A stretch of 39,552 nucleotides of DNA, taken from positions 69,882 through 109,433 of the forward strand of contig NVWF01000012.1 in assembly GCA_002746155.1 (NCBI GenBank). The letters run 5' to 3'. Each line of letters begins with the position of its first letter. Position 1 is the first letter of the stretch. Positions 7,874-16,703 of this stretch are shown in pieces. A program made the translations under genes and the position numbers. Source of the stretch: Gammaproteobacteria bacterium (GTDB taxonomy: Bacteria > Pseudomonadota > Gammaproteobacteria > Enterobacterales > GCA-2746155). Below the pieces are notes generated by a model. That model saw only the letters and a program-made list of their open reading frames with translations, was not told the DNA's origin and did no database searches.

Positions 7874-8953
7874 ATGATAAATTTATTCAAATTAGCTTTA
7901 CTGTTAACTTGTATCTCAATTCATTCCTCAGCCAGTGGTCGAAGTTTTCCACCTGCTAATGTCAATGTAGTGGCTGTTGAGATTAAATCTTTAGCGCCAG
8001 TATCTTGGGTCAGTGGTTCAGTTATTAGTCGTAATAATTCTCAACTATCCGCTGAAGTTTCCGGGCGGCTTACCAGCATTGCATCTATAGGTACGAAAGT
8101 TTTAAAGGGTGAAATAATTGCTCAAATAGATGACAAGGTTTTATTAATAACAAAACAAGAAAATATTGCAACGGTGTCAAGTGTAAAGTCGAGATTTGTG
8201 TTTTTAGAATCAGAAGTAAAGCGCCTAGTCAGTTTGTCTAAACGTAATTTGGCCTCTAAAAAAGATGTGGATCAAGTTATTGCTAATCGTGATTCAGCTA
8301 AGGGTGATCTAGCAGCAGCCAGGGCGAGATTAGCCCAAAGCCAGCAGGATTTAAACTACAGTAAGCTCTCAGCACCTTTTGATGGCATTGTTACACAACG
8401 TTTAAGCAATCTTGGTGAATATGTTGTAAAAGGCAAAGCCATCGTGCTATTCGTTGAAACAGAGCATCTTGAAGCATCAATATTTGCACCGCTTACTGCC
8501 TATCGGTTTCTAAAGAAGACTTCTTCCTTGGCTGTAGAATCACCACTAGGTAAGGGTATGGCACCGATACAATCACTAGTTCCAGTTGCAGATACCCGCT
8601 CACACTTAATGGAAGTTAGACTTGATATGTCAGCTTTTGATTGGCCTGTTGGGTTAAACATGAAAGCGGCCGTGGCCAGTGGGGAAGTCAAAAATGTGTT
8701 AGCTATTCCTCGTGATTCATTGGTACTCAGGCGTGATGGTATTAGTATTTTTAGAATTAATAAAGATAATAGTGCTGAACAAATAATAGTGACCGTCGGA
8801 ATTGCAGCGGGTGATTATGTTGAAGTTAATGGTGCTGTAAATGAAGGTGATCTGGTGGTAATACGAGGCGCTGAGCGATTACAAAATGGGCAGAAAGTTA
8901 ACATTAAACAAACTAATGATGCATTGATCTCCGGTAATAAGAGCCAAGGATAA
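7874..8953 (+). CDS. RND efflux periplasmic adaptor (membrane fusion protein)
   Basis: A 359-residue exported adaptor (HlyD/AcrA-like family). A signal peptide (MINLFKLALLLTCISIHSSA) is followed by a beta-barrel/lipoyl segment (SAEVSGRLTSIASIGTKVLK). An alpha-hairpin with Ala/Lys-rich coiled-coil follows (about residues 95-160), then the second lipoyl half (SAPFDGIVTQRLSNLGEYV). Beta-barrel and membrane-proximal domains end the protein (AIPRDSLVLRRDGISIFRI). It would link the inner-membrane pump encoded four bases downstream to an outer-membrane TolC-like channel, which is not encoded here. There is no clear Shine-Dalgarno. A TATAAT at 7834-7839 is a plausible -10 for this gene with a poor -35. 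It is shorter than AcrA (397 aa) and lacks a lipobox, as is common in this branch. Confidence 0.92.
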   Translation: MINLFKLALLLTCISIHSSASGRSFPPANVNVVAVEIKSLAPVSWVSGSVISRNNSQLSAEVSGRLTSIASIGTKVLKGEIIAQIDDKVLLITKQENIATVSSVKSRFVFLESEVKRLVSLSKRNLASKKDVDQVIANRDSAKGDLAAARARLAQSQQDLNYSKLSAPFDGIVTQRLSNLGEYVVKGKAIVLFVETEHLEASIFAPLTAYRFLKKTSSLAVESPLGKGMAPIQSLVPVADTRSHLMEVRLDMSAFDWPVGLNMKAAVASGEVKNVLAIPRDSLVLRRDGISIFRINKDNSAEQIIVTVGIAAGDYVEVNGAVNEGDLVVIRGAERLQNGQKVNIKQTNDALISGNKSQG

Positions 8954-8957
8954 CAAA

Positions 8958-11900
8958 ATGTCTATTACCTCAGCTTCTCTAAAAAACCCCACAGCAGTCG
9001 TCGTTGCTGTATTACTAGCCTTATTGTTTGGCATTATCAGTCTATTCCAATTACCTATTCAGTTGACTCCAGATGTTAGTGAACCGGAGATAACTATTAG
9101 TACAGGGTGGCGTTCAGCTGCACCTGAGGAAATTGAAGCAACTATAATTGAACGGCAAGAAGACGTACTTAAAGGTTTGCAAGGTCTTCAAACGCTTGTA
9201 TCAAATTCGGGCTCCGGTAGAGGAACAATAACCTTGTCCTATCGTAGTGGAGTCAATCTAGAAAGAGCCTTGATTGATGTAATGAATGCCTTGAATCAAG
9301 TTCCGAGCTATCCTCCTGATGCCAGCGAACCTATAATTACCGTTGGAGGAGATAGACGATTTTCTCCCGTAGCCTGGTTTGCTCTCAAGCCATTAGCTGG
9401 TAATAACAGAGATATTGTCAGTTACAACGATCTGATGGAGGAGGTGGTCCAATCAAGAATGGAGAGGGTTGCTGGTGTCTCAAAGATTAACATCTTTGGA
9501 GGATTGCCCTCTGAGCTTAGGATAACCTTTAATCCCTACAAGGCAGCAGCCTTAGGGCTTAATATTCCAGCGTTATCTGCAAAGCTTAGTGGTAATACAG
9601 ATGTTTCAGGTGGTTTTAATGAACTAGGCAGACGCAAGTACACCTTACGTTTTACAGGGAAATATGATGCCGATAAATTACAAGAAATGGTTCTTGAGTG
9701 GAGAAATGGTCAGCCAATTTTGCTCAAGGATGTTGCTAAAGTTGAATTGACATTACGCGATAAAACCGGGCTTCTAACCCTTAACGGTGAACCGGCAATT
9801 GGTATGGGAGTCAATGCTGAAAAAGGCGTGAACGTCATTGAAGTTATGCAAGGCTTGAGAAAAGCAACCAAAGCACTTAATGATGGTCCACTAAAACGCG
9901 CCAATCTTGTTTTAATACAAATGTCTGATGAGACGGTTTACATTAACCGGTCAATGAGTCTAGTTAGAAATAACCTCATTCTAGGCATCATCCTAGCAAT
10001 AAGTGTACTTTGGTGGTTTCTACGTCAATTTAGAGCAACTATTATCGTCGCCACTGCCATTCCAATTTCAATGATTGTCACCCTCATCGTGATGAATATA
10101 ACGGGCCGAAGCCTTAATATTATTTCCATGGCAGGCCTGGCTTTTTCCGTGGGAATGGTTTTAGATGCTGCTATTGTAGTACTTGAAAATATTGTTCGGC
10201 TGCGTGAAAAAGGTGAAACATCTCTAAATGCTGCTTTTAAAGGGGCAAGTCAGGTATGGCCTGCACTAGTCGCTTCAACCTTGACTACTGTGGCGATCTT
10301 CCTACCCATCGCATTTTTAGAATCTGTGTCTGGTCAGCTATTTGCTGATCTGGCTATCACAATTTCCGTAGCGGTTATTGTATCCTTATTAATTGCTCTA
10401 ACCGTTATACCAGCTGCTGCCCATAAAATTCTAGAGAGAGATGTTAAACCCGATCCCCATGATCATTGGTGGCGAAACATTACTGATGGTGTAATGAAAA
10501 TAACCAGTACACCGACAAAACGCTATGCTTGGGTTTTTGGTCTAATCTTTGTTTCTTTTGCGGGCAGTTGGTTAATTTTTCCGAAAGTTGACTACTTACC
10601 TAAAGGAAATCAAAACAAGTTCCAAGCCTTTATTATGCCTCCTCCAGGTTTGAGTTATTTAGCAGCACGCGTTGAGATGTCCGATGAGATAAATCGACGC
10701 TTAATGCCTTATCTAACCGGTGCTAAACAACCTAAGATCGAAAATACTTATATGGGATTATTTGGCAGTTTTGGTTTTATGGGCGGCTCATCAGAAAACG
10801 CCAGTGATATTAAAGAGATCGTTAGGATTGTTAATAGTGAATTGTTAGCAGGCTTTCCTGACACCATGGCATTTGCATCACAGCAGGCATTATTTAGTGA
10901 GCTTGGTGGTGGTCGACGTATTGATATCGATATACAGGGCAATCAAGTTGATGAAATTTTAAAAGCTGCCCAAGTGGGTTATGGAGTTATTAACCAAGTA
11001 CTTAATGGTGCTCAAATTCGACCTCAACCAGGACTAACCTTAGCAGAGCCTGAGCTACAGATGATTCCAAATGAAAGAGCTATTGCCGAAGCTGGCTGGA
11101 CACGATCTCAAGTTGCGGCCTTGTCTCGCGCCATGGGAACTGGACTTTATGTAGGGGATTACTTTAATGGTCAGAAACGACTAAATGTATTTTTGCGTTC
11201 TGAAGAATGGCAGACACCTGAAGAGCTGGCAGCTATCCCTTTATCAACTCCAGAAGCTGGTGTACAACCGCTTGGCAAATTAGTTGATATTGTTAGAACT
11301 GCTGGTCCGAGTTCAATAAGACGGGTTAATCGTAAAAGAACCATAACGCTTCAAGTCACTCCACCTGACAATATGAGTTTAGAAGAGGCCATATCAATCA
11401 TTAAAGAGAAGGCCGAACCTGTTATTCTCGCCAACTTATCTGAAAATGGCAGTATTGAATATCGTGGTACAGCTGAAGCCTTAAATGAAGCATTAATGAG
11501 TATGGGACAAAGTTTTGCACTCGCTATATTGATCCTCTATTTACTTATGTCTGCACTATTTCGATCCTTTAAAGACAGTTTATTAGTGGTTTTGACAATA
11601 CCCTTAGCAACCATTGGTGGTTTGGGAGTATTGCAAATTACTAACGCTATAATATTTCAACCACTGGACTTATTGACCATGATTGGGTTTATCATTTTAT
11701 TAGGGCTTGTGGTTAACAACGCCATTTTACTCGTCTATCAAACACGTATTGGAGAAGGAGAGGGCTTATCACGCCATGATGCTGTGAGACAGGCTATACG
11801 CTTACGTCTAAGACCTATCTTGATGAGCACTCTAACCAGTTTATGCGGTATGTTACCTTTACTTTTGATACCCGGTGCAGGCGCTGAACTATATCGAGGA

Positions 11901-12029
11901 ATAGCAGCGGTTATTGTTGGTGGTATGAGTGTTAGTACATTATTCACTTTGATCTTTTTACCCAGTCTATTACAGATGGGAAAGGCAACAGATCAATTTA
12001 AAAAAATGGATGAATTAACAGCAAAGTAG
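8958..12029 (+). CDS. RND-family efflux pump, inner-membrane permease
   Basis: A 1023-residue pump of the hydrophobe/amphiphile efflux (AcrB-like) family. It has an N-terminal helix, a large periplasmic loop (~30-330), a helix bundle (~335-480), a second loop (~550-850) and a final bundle (~855-1005). The helix-4 relay segment reads GMVLDAAIVVLEN, so the first relay Asp is kept (D403) while the second is Ala (A404). In the later bundle the segment GLVVNNAILLV has Asn (N920) where AcrB has its relay Lys. These replacements separate it from classical AcrB, and homologues with a single Asp exist in other RND branches. Substrates cannot be deduced. It is co-transcribed with the adaptor (4-base gap). 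No outer-membrane factor or regulator gene is adjacent. Confidence 0.95.
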   Translation: MSITSASLKNPTAVVVAVLLALLFGIISLFQLPIQLTPDVSEPEITISTGWRSAAPEEIEATIIERQEDVLKGLQGLQTLVSNSGSGRGTITLSYRSGVNLERALIDVMNALNQVPSYPPDASEPIITVGGDRRFSPVAWFALKPLAGNNRDIVSYNDLMEEVVQSRMERVAGVSKINIFGGLPSELRITFNPYKAAALGLNIPALSAKLSGNTDVSGGFNELGRRKYTLRFTGKYDADKLQEMVLEWRNGQPILLKDVAKVELTLRDKTGLLTLNGEPAIGMGVNAEKGVNVIEVMQGLRKATKALNDGPLKRANLVLIQMSDETVYINRSMSLVRNNLILGIILAISVLWWFLRQFRATIIVATAIPISMIVTLIVMNITGRSLNIISMAGLAFSVGMVLDAAIVVLENIVRLREKGETSLNAAFKGASQVWPALVASTLTTVAIFLPIAFLESVSGQLFADLAITISVAVIVSLLIALTVIPAAAHKILERDVKPDPHDHWWRNITDGVMKITSTPTKRYAWVFGLIFVSFAGSWLIFPKVDYLPKGNQNKFQAFIMPPPGLSYLAARVEMSDEINRRLMPYLTGAKQPKIENTYMGLFGSFGFMGGSSENASDIKEIVRIVNSELLAGFPDTMAFASQQALFSELGGGRRIDIDIQGNQVDEILKAAQVGYGVINQVLNGAQIRPQPGLTLAEPELQMIPNERAIAEAGWTRSQVAALSRAMGTGLYVGDYFNGQKRLNVFLRSEEWQTPEELAAIPLSTPEAGVQPLGKLVDIVRTAGPSSIRRVNRKRTITLQVTPPDNMSLEEAISIIKEKAEPVILANLSENGSIEYRGTAEALNEALMSMGQSFALAILILYLLMSALFRSFKDSLLVVLTIPLATIGGLGVLQITNAIIFQPLDLLTMIGFIILLGLVVNNAILLVYQTRIGEGEGLSRHDAVRQAIRLRLRPILMSTLTSLCGMLPLLLIPGAGAELYRGIAAVIVGGMSVSTLFTLIFLPSLLQMGKATDQFKKMDELTAK

Positions 12030-12062
12030 CTTAAGTAATGATGAGTTTAGGGAGAAACCAAG

Positions 12063-13046
12063 ATGATATTTATGGCGACCAACCGAAGGATTCGACAGGG
12101 TGTATACAGTGACGAAGAGCAGAATAATAAACGCTTCGATTACCTTTATGACTACCAGTCAGCTGATCAGGATAGGTTTTTAAAAAAGGGCAAAAAAGGT
12201 TTTGAATTAGCTCTATTATCTGAACTTAAACGCCTGCAATCAATTGGAATTTCTACACCTAAAGTTGGTATTTATATTCATGGTTTTAATAACAACTATC
12301 AACAGAGCCTTGACGAGTTATCTGCGTTAGAAAAGTCGCTCAGCGCAGTTAACGGCTATGCACCACTACTCATTGGTTTCTCATGGCCGTCTTCAGGTAA
12401 GGTCGCTTATTACTTGTCAGACAGGGAAGAAGCGAGGGATTCAGTGGGCGCCTTTACTCGATTTTTAATGGATATAAATGATCTTGCCACTCGAAATGAA
12501 CAGGACTGCTTTTCAACGAGTTACTGCATCAGTCATTCCATGGGTAATTATCTGCTACGAAAAGGTATGGAATATTTGTCCGATGCCTTAGGAGCACCAG
12601 CTGGTAGAAAGTTGTTTGATGAAACCATAATGCTTGCACCTGATCTCGCTTCAAAAGATATCGAACTTGATGGTAAAGGGCGTTACATCGCTGATTTTTC
12701 AAGAAGGGTGCACGTCTATTACTCAAAACATGATCGGGCCTTAAAGGCATCGAGTATTAAACGGTTTGGTGGCAAAAGATTAGGTCGTCAAGGAGCCCTT
12801 AATTATCGAAATATTAAAGATAATGTAGTCCTCATTGATGCAGTAAACTATGCCAATAAAGAGGCTATGGAAGGACAGCTTGATCGCTGCGGTGAACAGG
12901 TTTCAGTACACAGTTCATACCGATATCAGAAAAATATCCTTGAAGATGTTATTCAAGTTATATCCAGTATTGATAGAGAGCAGATCAGTAATCGGCAAGC
13001 AATTACTTCTGAAGAAACGATTAATAATCACTTCAAATTATTGTAA
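12063..13046 (+). CDS. Alpha/beta hydrolase, DUF900-like
   Basis: A 327-residue soluble protein with the plan of the DUF900 alpha/beta-hydrolase family. It has an oxyanion-type segment IYIHGFNNNYQQS (residues ~74-86) and a nucleophile elbow CISHSMGNYLL (Ser at about 158, SxSxG in place of GxSxG). Further motifs are ETIMLAPDLASKDIE and VYYSKHDRAL, which in this family carry the acid and structural residues. A late His is in SVHSSY. No signal peptide is seen, so it is probably cytosolic. Substrate is unknown; esterase or lipase-like activity is likely. GGGAGA before the ATG at 12063 supports this start, and an in-frame ATG nine bases later is possible. It follows the RND pump by 33 bases, so it may be the last gene of that unit. 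Confidence 0.82.
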   Translation: MIFMATNRRIRQGVYSDEEQNNKRFDYLYDYQSADQDRFLKKGKKGFELALLSELKRLQSIGISTPKVGIYIHGFNNNYQQSLDELSALEKSLSAVNGYAPLLIGFSWPSSGKVAYYLSDREEARDSVGAFTRFLMDINDLATRNEQDCFSTSYCISHSMGNYLLRKGMEYLSDALGAPAGRKLFDETIMLAPDLASKDIELDGKGRYIADFSRRVHVYYSKHDRALKASSIKRFGGKRLGRQGALNYRNIKDNVVLIDAVNYANKEAMEGQLDRCGEQVSVHSSYRYQKNILEDVIQVISSIDREQISNRQAITSEETINNHFKLL

Positions 13047-13060
13047 GCAATCTGCTAATT

Positions 13061-15724
13061 TTAATTGTCCATAAGATCATTAATAGCTATGCAGCGGTTA
13101 TCTTCCTGATGGGCAATGCGAATTCCTTTTTGTGCAATTAATCCTAGATTAACCATCTTATCTTGAGCCTTTGCAAGTAATGCCACTGAATCCTTAGAAC
13201 ACAAGGATGGTAATATGGTATCAACCAGCTGTTCAACCAATGTTTGACCACGATGGCTATCAAGATAATGCAGATCGGTGAGAATTTTTTCAGCGAAAAC
13301 TTTATGTAATTGCTTTTGTCCCGTTGGAAATAAATACCTCATGGCTTGTTTTAGGCGAGCAGCTGTTTGCCTCTCTTCGTTACGCATTAATTCGTCAAGC
13401 CAATATTGCTTAACATCTGAATTAGGCTGACTGGCGTTAGCTGCAAGGGCCATCATGGTACCCTTGTCGGAAGTATCCCTCAGTAATTCGAGTTTCAATA
13501 GTTGTTCTGTTGCAGGATGCCCAGCTGAACTGAGAGCGATTATTGCACTCCATCGGATATCCTGATTAGCCACTAAAGCCTTGGGAACTGCATTGCCCTG
13601 TAACCAATTAGAAAGGTGGTTTTGTGATTGGGGTGTTTGAGAAATTTCTATAAAGTATTTAAACCACACTTTTTGCAGATCTGAACCATCCGTTGCAATC
13701 TCGCTTTCTTGAAGCAAAAGTAATTCCAGTTTTTCTAAATTAACAAGCGCTTTTTTATGTGGGTTTTCACTGGCTGAAACCCATTGATGCGCTTGACTAA
13801 CATTTTTCAATAATTGATTTAATAATTCGGCATCTGTTTCCAAACTAATAGTAGCTAACACCAACTCTAGATAGTCGGTTAATGGCATCTTCACATCACG
13901 AACCATATCCCACAAACTTTGCCAAAACATGGAGCGTAGAAGGTTATCTTCTACGGCATTAATATTTTCTGGTAGCATCACTAAGGATTTTTTATCGAGT
14001 TCAATTTTTATATATCCCCAGTCACCATGATTTGCATAGACTAGCATTGGACAAGATTCTCCTACCAACTCATCAACAGTGGTAACTTCACCCTGCACAT
14101 CAACGGCTTGTATTTTAGTAGCAACTAACCTGTCCTGCTCGTCTTTATCATAAAGACCAACTTGTAATCGATGACTTCTCAAATAGGGGTAGTCTTCAGA
14201 GGAGGTTTGTAGTAATTTGAATGTCGAGATTTTTCCCGACTCACATTCATAGACGGGTAGCAGGGTATTTACCCCTGCCAAGTTGATCCAATTATCAGTC
14301 CAGGTTTGCAGATTTTTACCAGAGGCCTTTTTTAAAGAATCAAAAAAATCAGTAAGTTTGGCCGCTTTATCTTTATGCTCTTTTAAGTAAATTCTTATGC
14401 CATCTCTGAATGTCTCCTTACCTAGATAGTAGGAGAGTTGTTGTAAAACGGCAGCACCCTTGTTATAGGTAATGCTATCAAAACTCGCATCGCCTCTTTT
14501 AGTATCCGTTACTTTCATTTCAATGGGATGAGTAGTAATTCTTTGATCCGCCTTATAAGCACCCTGTTTGGTCCTACTATAGAAGGCGCGCCAAGCCCCT
14601 TTGTATTCAGTAGCTTCAGAGAGGGCTAAGGGGCCCATGTAGGAAGCAAAGCTTTCCTTAAGCCATAATACATTCCACCAGTCTATGGTGACTAAGTCGC
14701 CAAACCACATGTGAGATAATTCATGTAATATGGTATTAGCTATTCTACGTTTTTGAGCCTTGGTGGCACTACCCCTTGGAATATAATTTTCAGTAAAAGT
14801 CACAGCGGCAACATTTTCCATGCCACCGATATTAAAATCAGGTACCAATAGCTGATCATATTTTGAATAGGGATAAGGGCTATCAAAATATTTTTCGTAA
14901 AACTTAAAACCCTGTTGGGTTATTCGAAACCATTCACGCACATCAATTATTTTTGATAAAGACTGACGAGTCATTAATCTAATTGGTGTCTTTTTGGCCT
15001 TGCCTTCCCATATATGCCAGGGGCCTGCATGAAGGGAAAATATATAAGTACTAAAATTTGGCGACTTGGGAAATATCCATCGTCTATAAGGTCCATCGGT
15101 AAAAGTTTCTGTCTCTCGAACAGAGGTCACTACTGTCCAGTCCTTAGGAGCAACTACTTTTAACTCATAAGTAGCCCTTAAATTAGGCTGATCAAAGGAT
15201 GGAAATAATTTATTCGCATCATAGGGCTCAAAGTGAGTGTAAAGATAAGTTAAACCATCTGAGGGATCTTCATAGCGATATAAGCCTGAACCATTATCGG
15301 AATAGACATGTGAATATTGAACCTTTACGGTGTTTCTACCCACATCTAGATGGGTTGAAGGTATGTTAATGAAATTACCATTATAGTCGATTGCAATGGG
15401 GGTATTGTTGACAAGAATTTTTTCAGCTTCTCCTCCAACAAAATCAAGAGTGAGTGGAAAGTGTGAAGGCTTATAGTCAAAACGAATTTCTACAAAACCG
15501 GTGTACTTATTAGATTTGGTCAAATCAATGCGTAATAAATATTCAATATTACTGACCGTAAGTTGCCTTAATATCGCCTCTTCGCGGGTGAGCCAATCAG
15601 CTTCAATACGCTGATAGTCTTCTGCAAGTGGGGTATTAATATCATCTTGAGTACCACAGGCTGTTATTAGAAAGCTTACTAGAAAACTTATTAGGATACA
15701 TTTTAATGTTTTTGATGGGCTCAT
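13061..15724 (-). CDS. pepN: M1 family aminopeptidase N, predicted lipoprotein
   Basis: An 887-residue zinc aminopeptidase. The start at ATG 15724 is preferred because TTGGA lies seven bases before it; a TTG at 15736 would add four residues. The N-terminus (MSPSKTLKCILISFLVSFLI, then TACGTQ) is a lipoprotein signal with lipobox ITAC, Cys at about 23, so the enzyme probably sits in the periplasm on a membrane. The N-terminal beta domain ends at about 225. The catalytic domain has GGMEN (the G-x-MEN exopeptidase motif, residues ~300-304), HELSH (~334-338) and WLKESFA with the third zinc ligand. The C-terminal helical half is the ERAP1-like type seen in Streptomyces-type PepN, not the E. coli PepN type. 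Role: removing N-terminal residues from imported peptides. It is convergent with the DUF900 gene, 14 bases apart. Confidence 0.92.
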   Translation of the reverse strand: MSPSKTLKCILISFLVSFLITACGTQDDINTPLAEDYQRIEADWLTREEAILRQLTVSNIEYLLRIDLTKSNKYTGFVEIRFDYKPSHFPLTLDFVGGEAEKILVNNTPIAIDYNGNFINIPSTHLDVGRNTVKVQYSHVYSDNGSGLYRYEDPSDGLTYLYTHFEPYDANKLFPSFDQPNLRATYELKVVAPKDWTVVTSVRETETFTDGPYRRWIFPKSPNFSTYIFSLHAGPWHIWEGKAKKTPIRLMTRQSLSKIIDVREWFRITQQGFKFYEKYFDSPYPYSKYDQLLVPDFNIGGMENVAAVTFTENYIPRGSATKAQKRRIANTILHELSHMWFGDLVTIDWWNVLWLKESFASYMGPLALSEATEYKGAWRAFYSRTKQGAYKADQRITTHPIEMKVTDTKRGDASFDSITYNKGAAVLQQLSYYLGKETFRDGIRIYLKEHKDKAAKLTDFFDSLKKASGKNLQTWTDNWINLAGVNTLLPVYECESGKISTFKLLQTSSEDYPYLRSHRLQVGLYDKDEQDRLVATKIQAVDVQGEVTTVDELVGESCPMLVYANHGDWGYIKIELDKKSLVMLPENINAVEDNLLRSMFWQSLWDMVRDVKMPLTDYLELVLATISLETDAELLNQLLKNVSQAHQWVSASENPHKKALVNLEKLELLLLQESEIATDGSDLQKVWFKYFIEISQTPQSQNHLSNWLQGNAVPKALVANQDIRWSAIIALSSAGHPATEQLLKLELLRDTSDKGTMMALAANASQPNSDVKQYWLDELMRNEERQTAARLKQAMRYLFPTGQKQLHKVFAEKILTDLHYLDSHRGQTLVEQLVDTILPSLCSKDSVALLAKAQDKMVNLGLIAQKGIRIAHQEDNRCIAINDLMDN

Positions 15725-15907
15725 TGATATGTCCAATTGAGGATCATTATTAGTATTTTTACTAATCTATAAGTCTAAAGCTCTGGTGTCAAAGGTTTAA
15801 TGTTTTTATAGGCTTTAGTGTTAAAACTTTACTTATCTATAACGTTATTCAGATGGCTTGGGTTATAATATTTTCGAATATTCTCAATACATTTAAGTAG
15901 GACACTA

Positions 15908-16702
15908 GTGGTAAAAGAAAGTCAAAATCGTTTAGCAGGAATAGCTCGTTTATACGGAGACGCAGCCTTATCGATTTTTCAGTCCTCACATATAGCAATA
16001 GTTGGAATCGGTGGAGTTGGTTCCTGGATTGCTGAAGCCTTTGCTCGTAGTGGTATAGGTCAAATTACCTTAATTGATCTGGATGAAATATGTGTGACTA
16101 ATGTTAATCGTCAAGTTCACGCCCTAACTGAGACGGTTGGTCAGAGTAAGACACAAGTGATGAAAAGTCGTATTCTGTCGATAAACCCTAGCTGTGTAGT
16201 CAATGAAATTAATGACTTTGTAGGCTATGAAAACCTTCAGGCTTGTATGGCTGGTGATTATGACTATGTGGTGGATGCTATAGATTCATCAGCTATTAAG
16301 GCTGCCATAGTTAATTGGTGTAAGCGCAATAAAATGCCGGTTATTTGTATAGGAGGAGCTGGAGGAAAAATCAATCCAGCTGACATTAAGATTAGTGATC
16401 TTAATAAAACCAAAAATGACCCTTTATTGGCAAATGTTCGTTCACAATTAAGGGCTTACCATGGTTTTTCACGCAATCCCAAAAGGTATTATTCCATTGA
16501 GTGTGTTTATTCAACTGAGCAGGTTCGTTATCCTGATGGGCAAGGTAGTACAACTTTTCAAAAACCAGGTGAGTCAATAAATATGGACTGTAACACTGGT
16601 TTTGGTTCAGCCACTCACATAACCGCAAGCTTTGCTTTCTTTGCTGCTAGTCGAATTTTTGAGAAATTGATAAAAAATACTGCTAAAAAATCAGCAGACT
16701 AA
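15908..16702 (+). CDS. tcdA: tRNA threonylcarbamoyladenosine dehydratase (E1-like)
   Basis: A 264-residue ThiF/MoeB-like enzyme matching TcdA (CsdL). It uses ATP to cyclise t6A to ct6A at tRNA position 37. The nucleotide-binding motif IVGIGGVGSWIAEAFARSG starts near residue 30. It is followed by IDLDEICVTNVNRQ, with the conserved Asp and the Arg-finger region, and by YVVDAIDSSAIKAAI. A C-terminal hydrophobic stretch (THITASFAFFAASRIFEKL) matches the membrane-associating end of E. coli TcdA (268 aa). The start is a GTG at 15908 with AGGA seven bases before it. A TATAAT at 15864-15869 is a likely -10 box. The csdA/csdE partners found beside it in E. coli are absent here. Its 3' end carries the ppsR terminator on the other strand. 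Confidence 0.93.
   Translation: MVKESQNRLAGIARLYGDAALSIFQSSHIAIVGIGGVGSWIAEAFARSGIGQITLIDLDEICVTNVNRQVHALTETVGQSKTQVMKSRILSINPSCVVNEINDFVGYENLQACMAGDYDYVVDAIDSSAIKAAIVNWCKRNKMPVICIGGAGGKINPADIKISDLNKTKNDPLLANVRSQLRAYHGFSRNPKRYYSIECVYSTEQVRYPDGQGSTTFQKPGESINMDCNTGFGSATHITASFAFFAASRIFEKLIKNTAKKSAD
16672..16697 (-). terminator. Intrinsic terminator for ppsR, inside the 3' end of tcdA
   Basis: Read on the minus strand just after the ppsR stop, CTGCTGA pairs with TTAGCAG (one G-U pair) around a TTTT loop. TATTTTTT follows. On the plus strand the same bases encode the last residues of TcdA, and there is no T-run in that direction, so it should act for ppsR only. The stem is short and not very GC-rich. 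Confidence 0.5.
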
Positions 16703-16703
16703 T

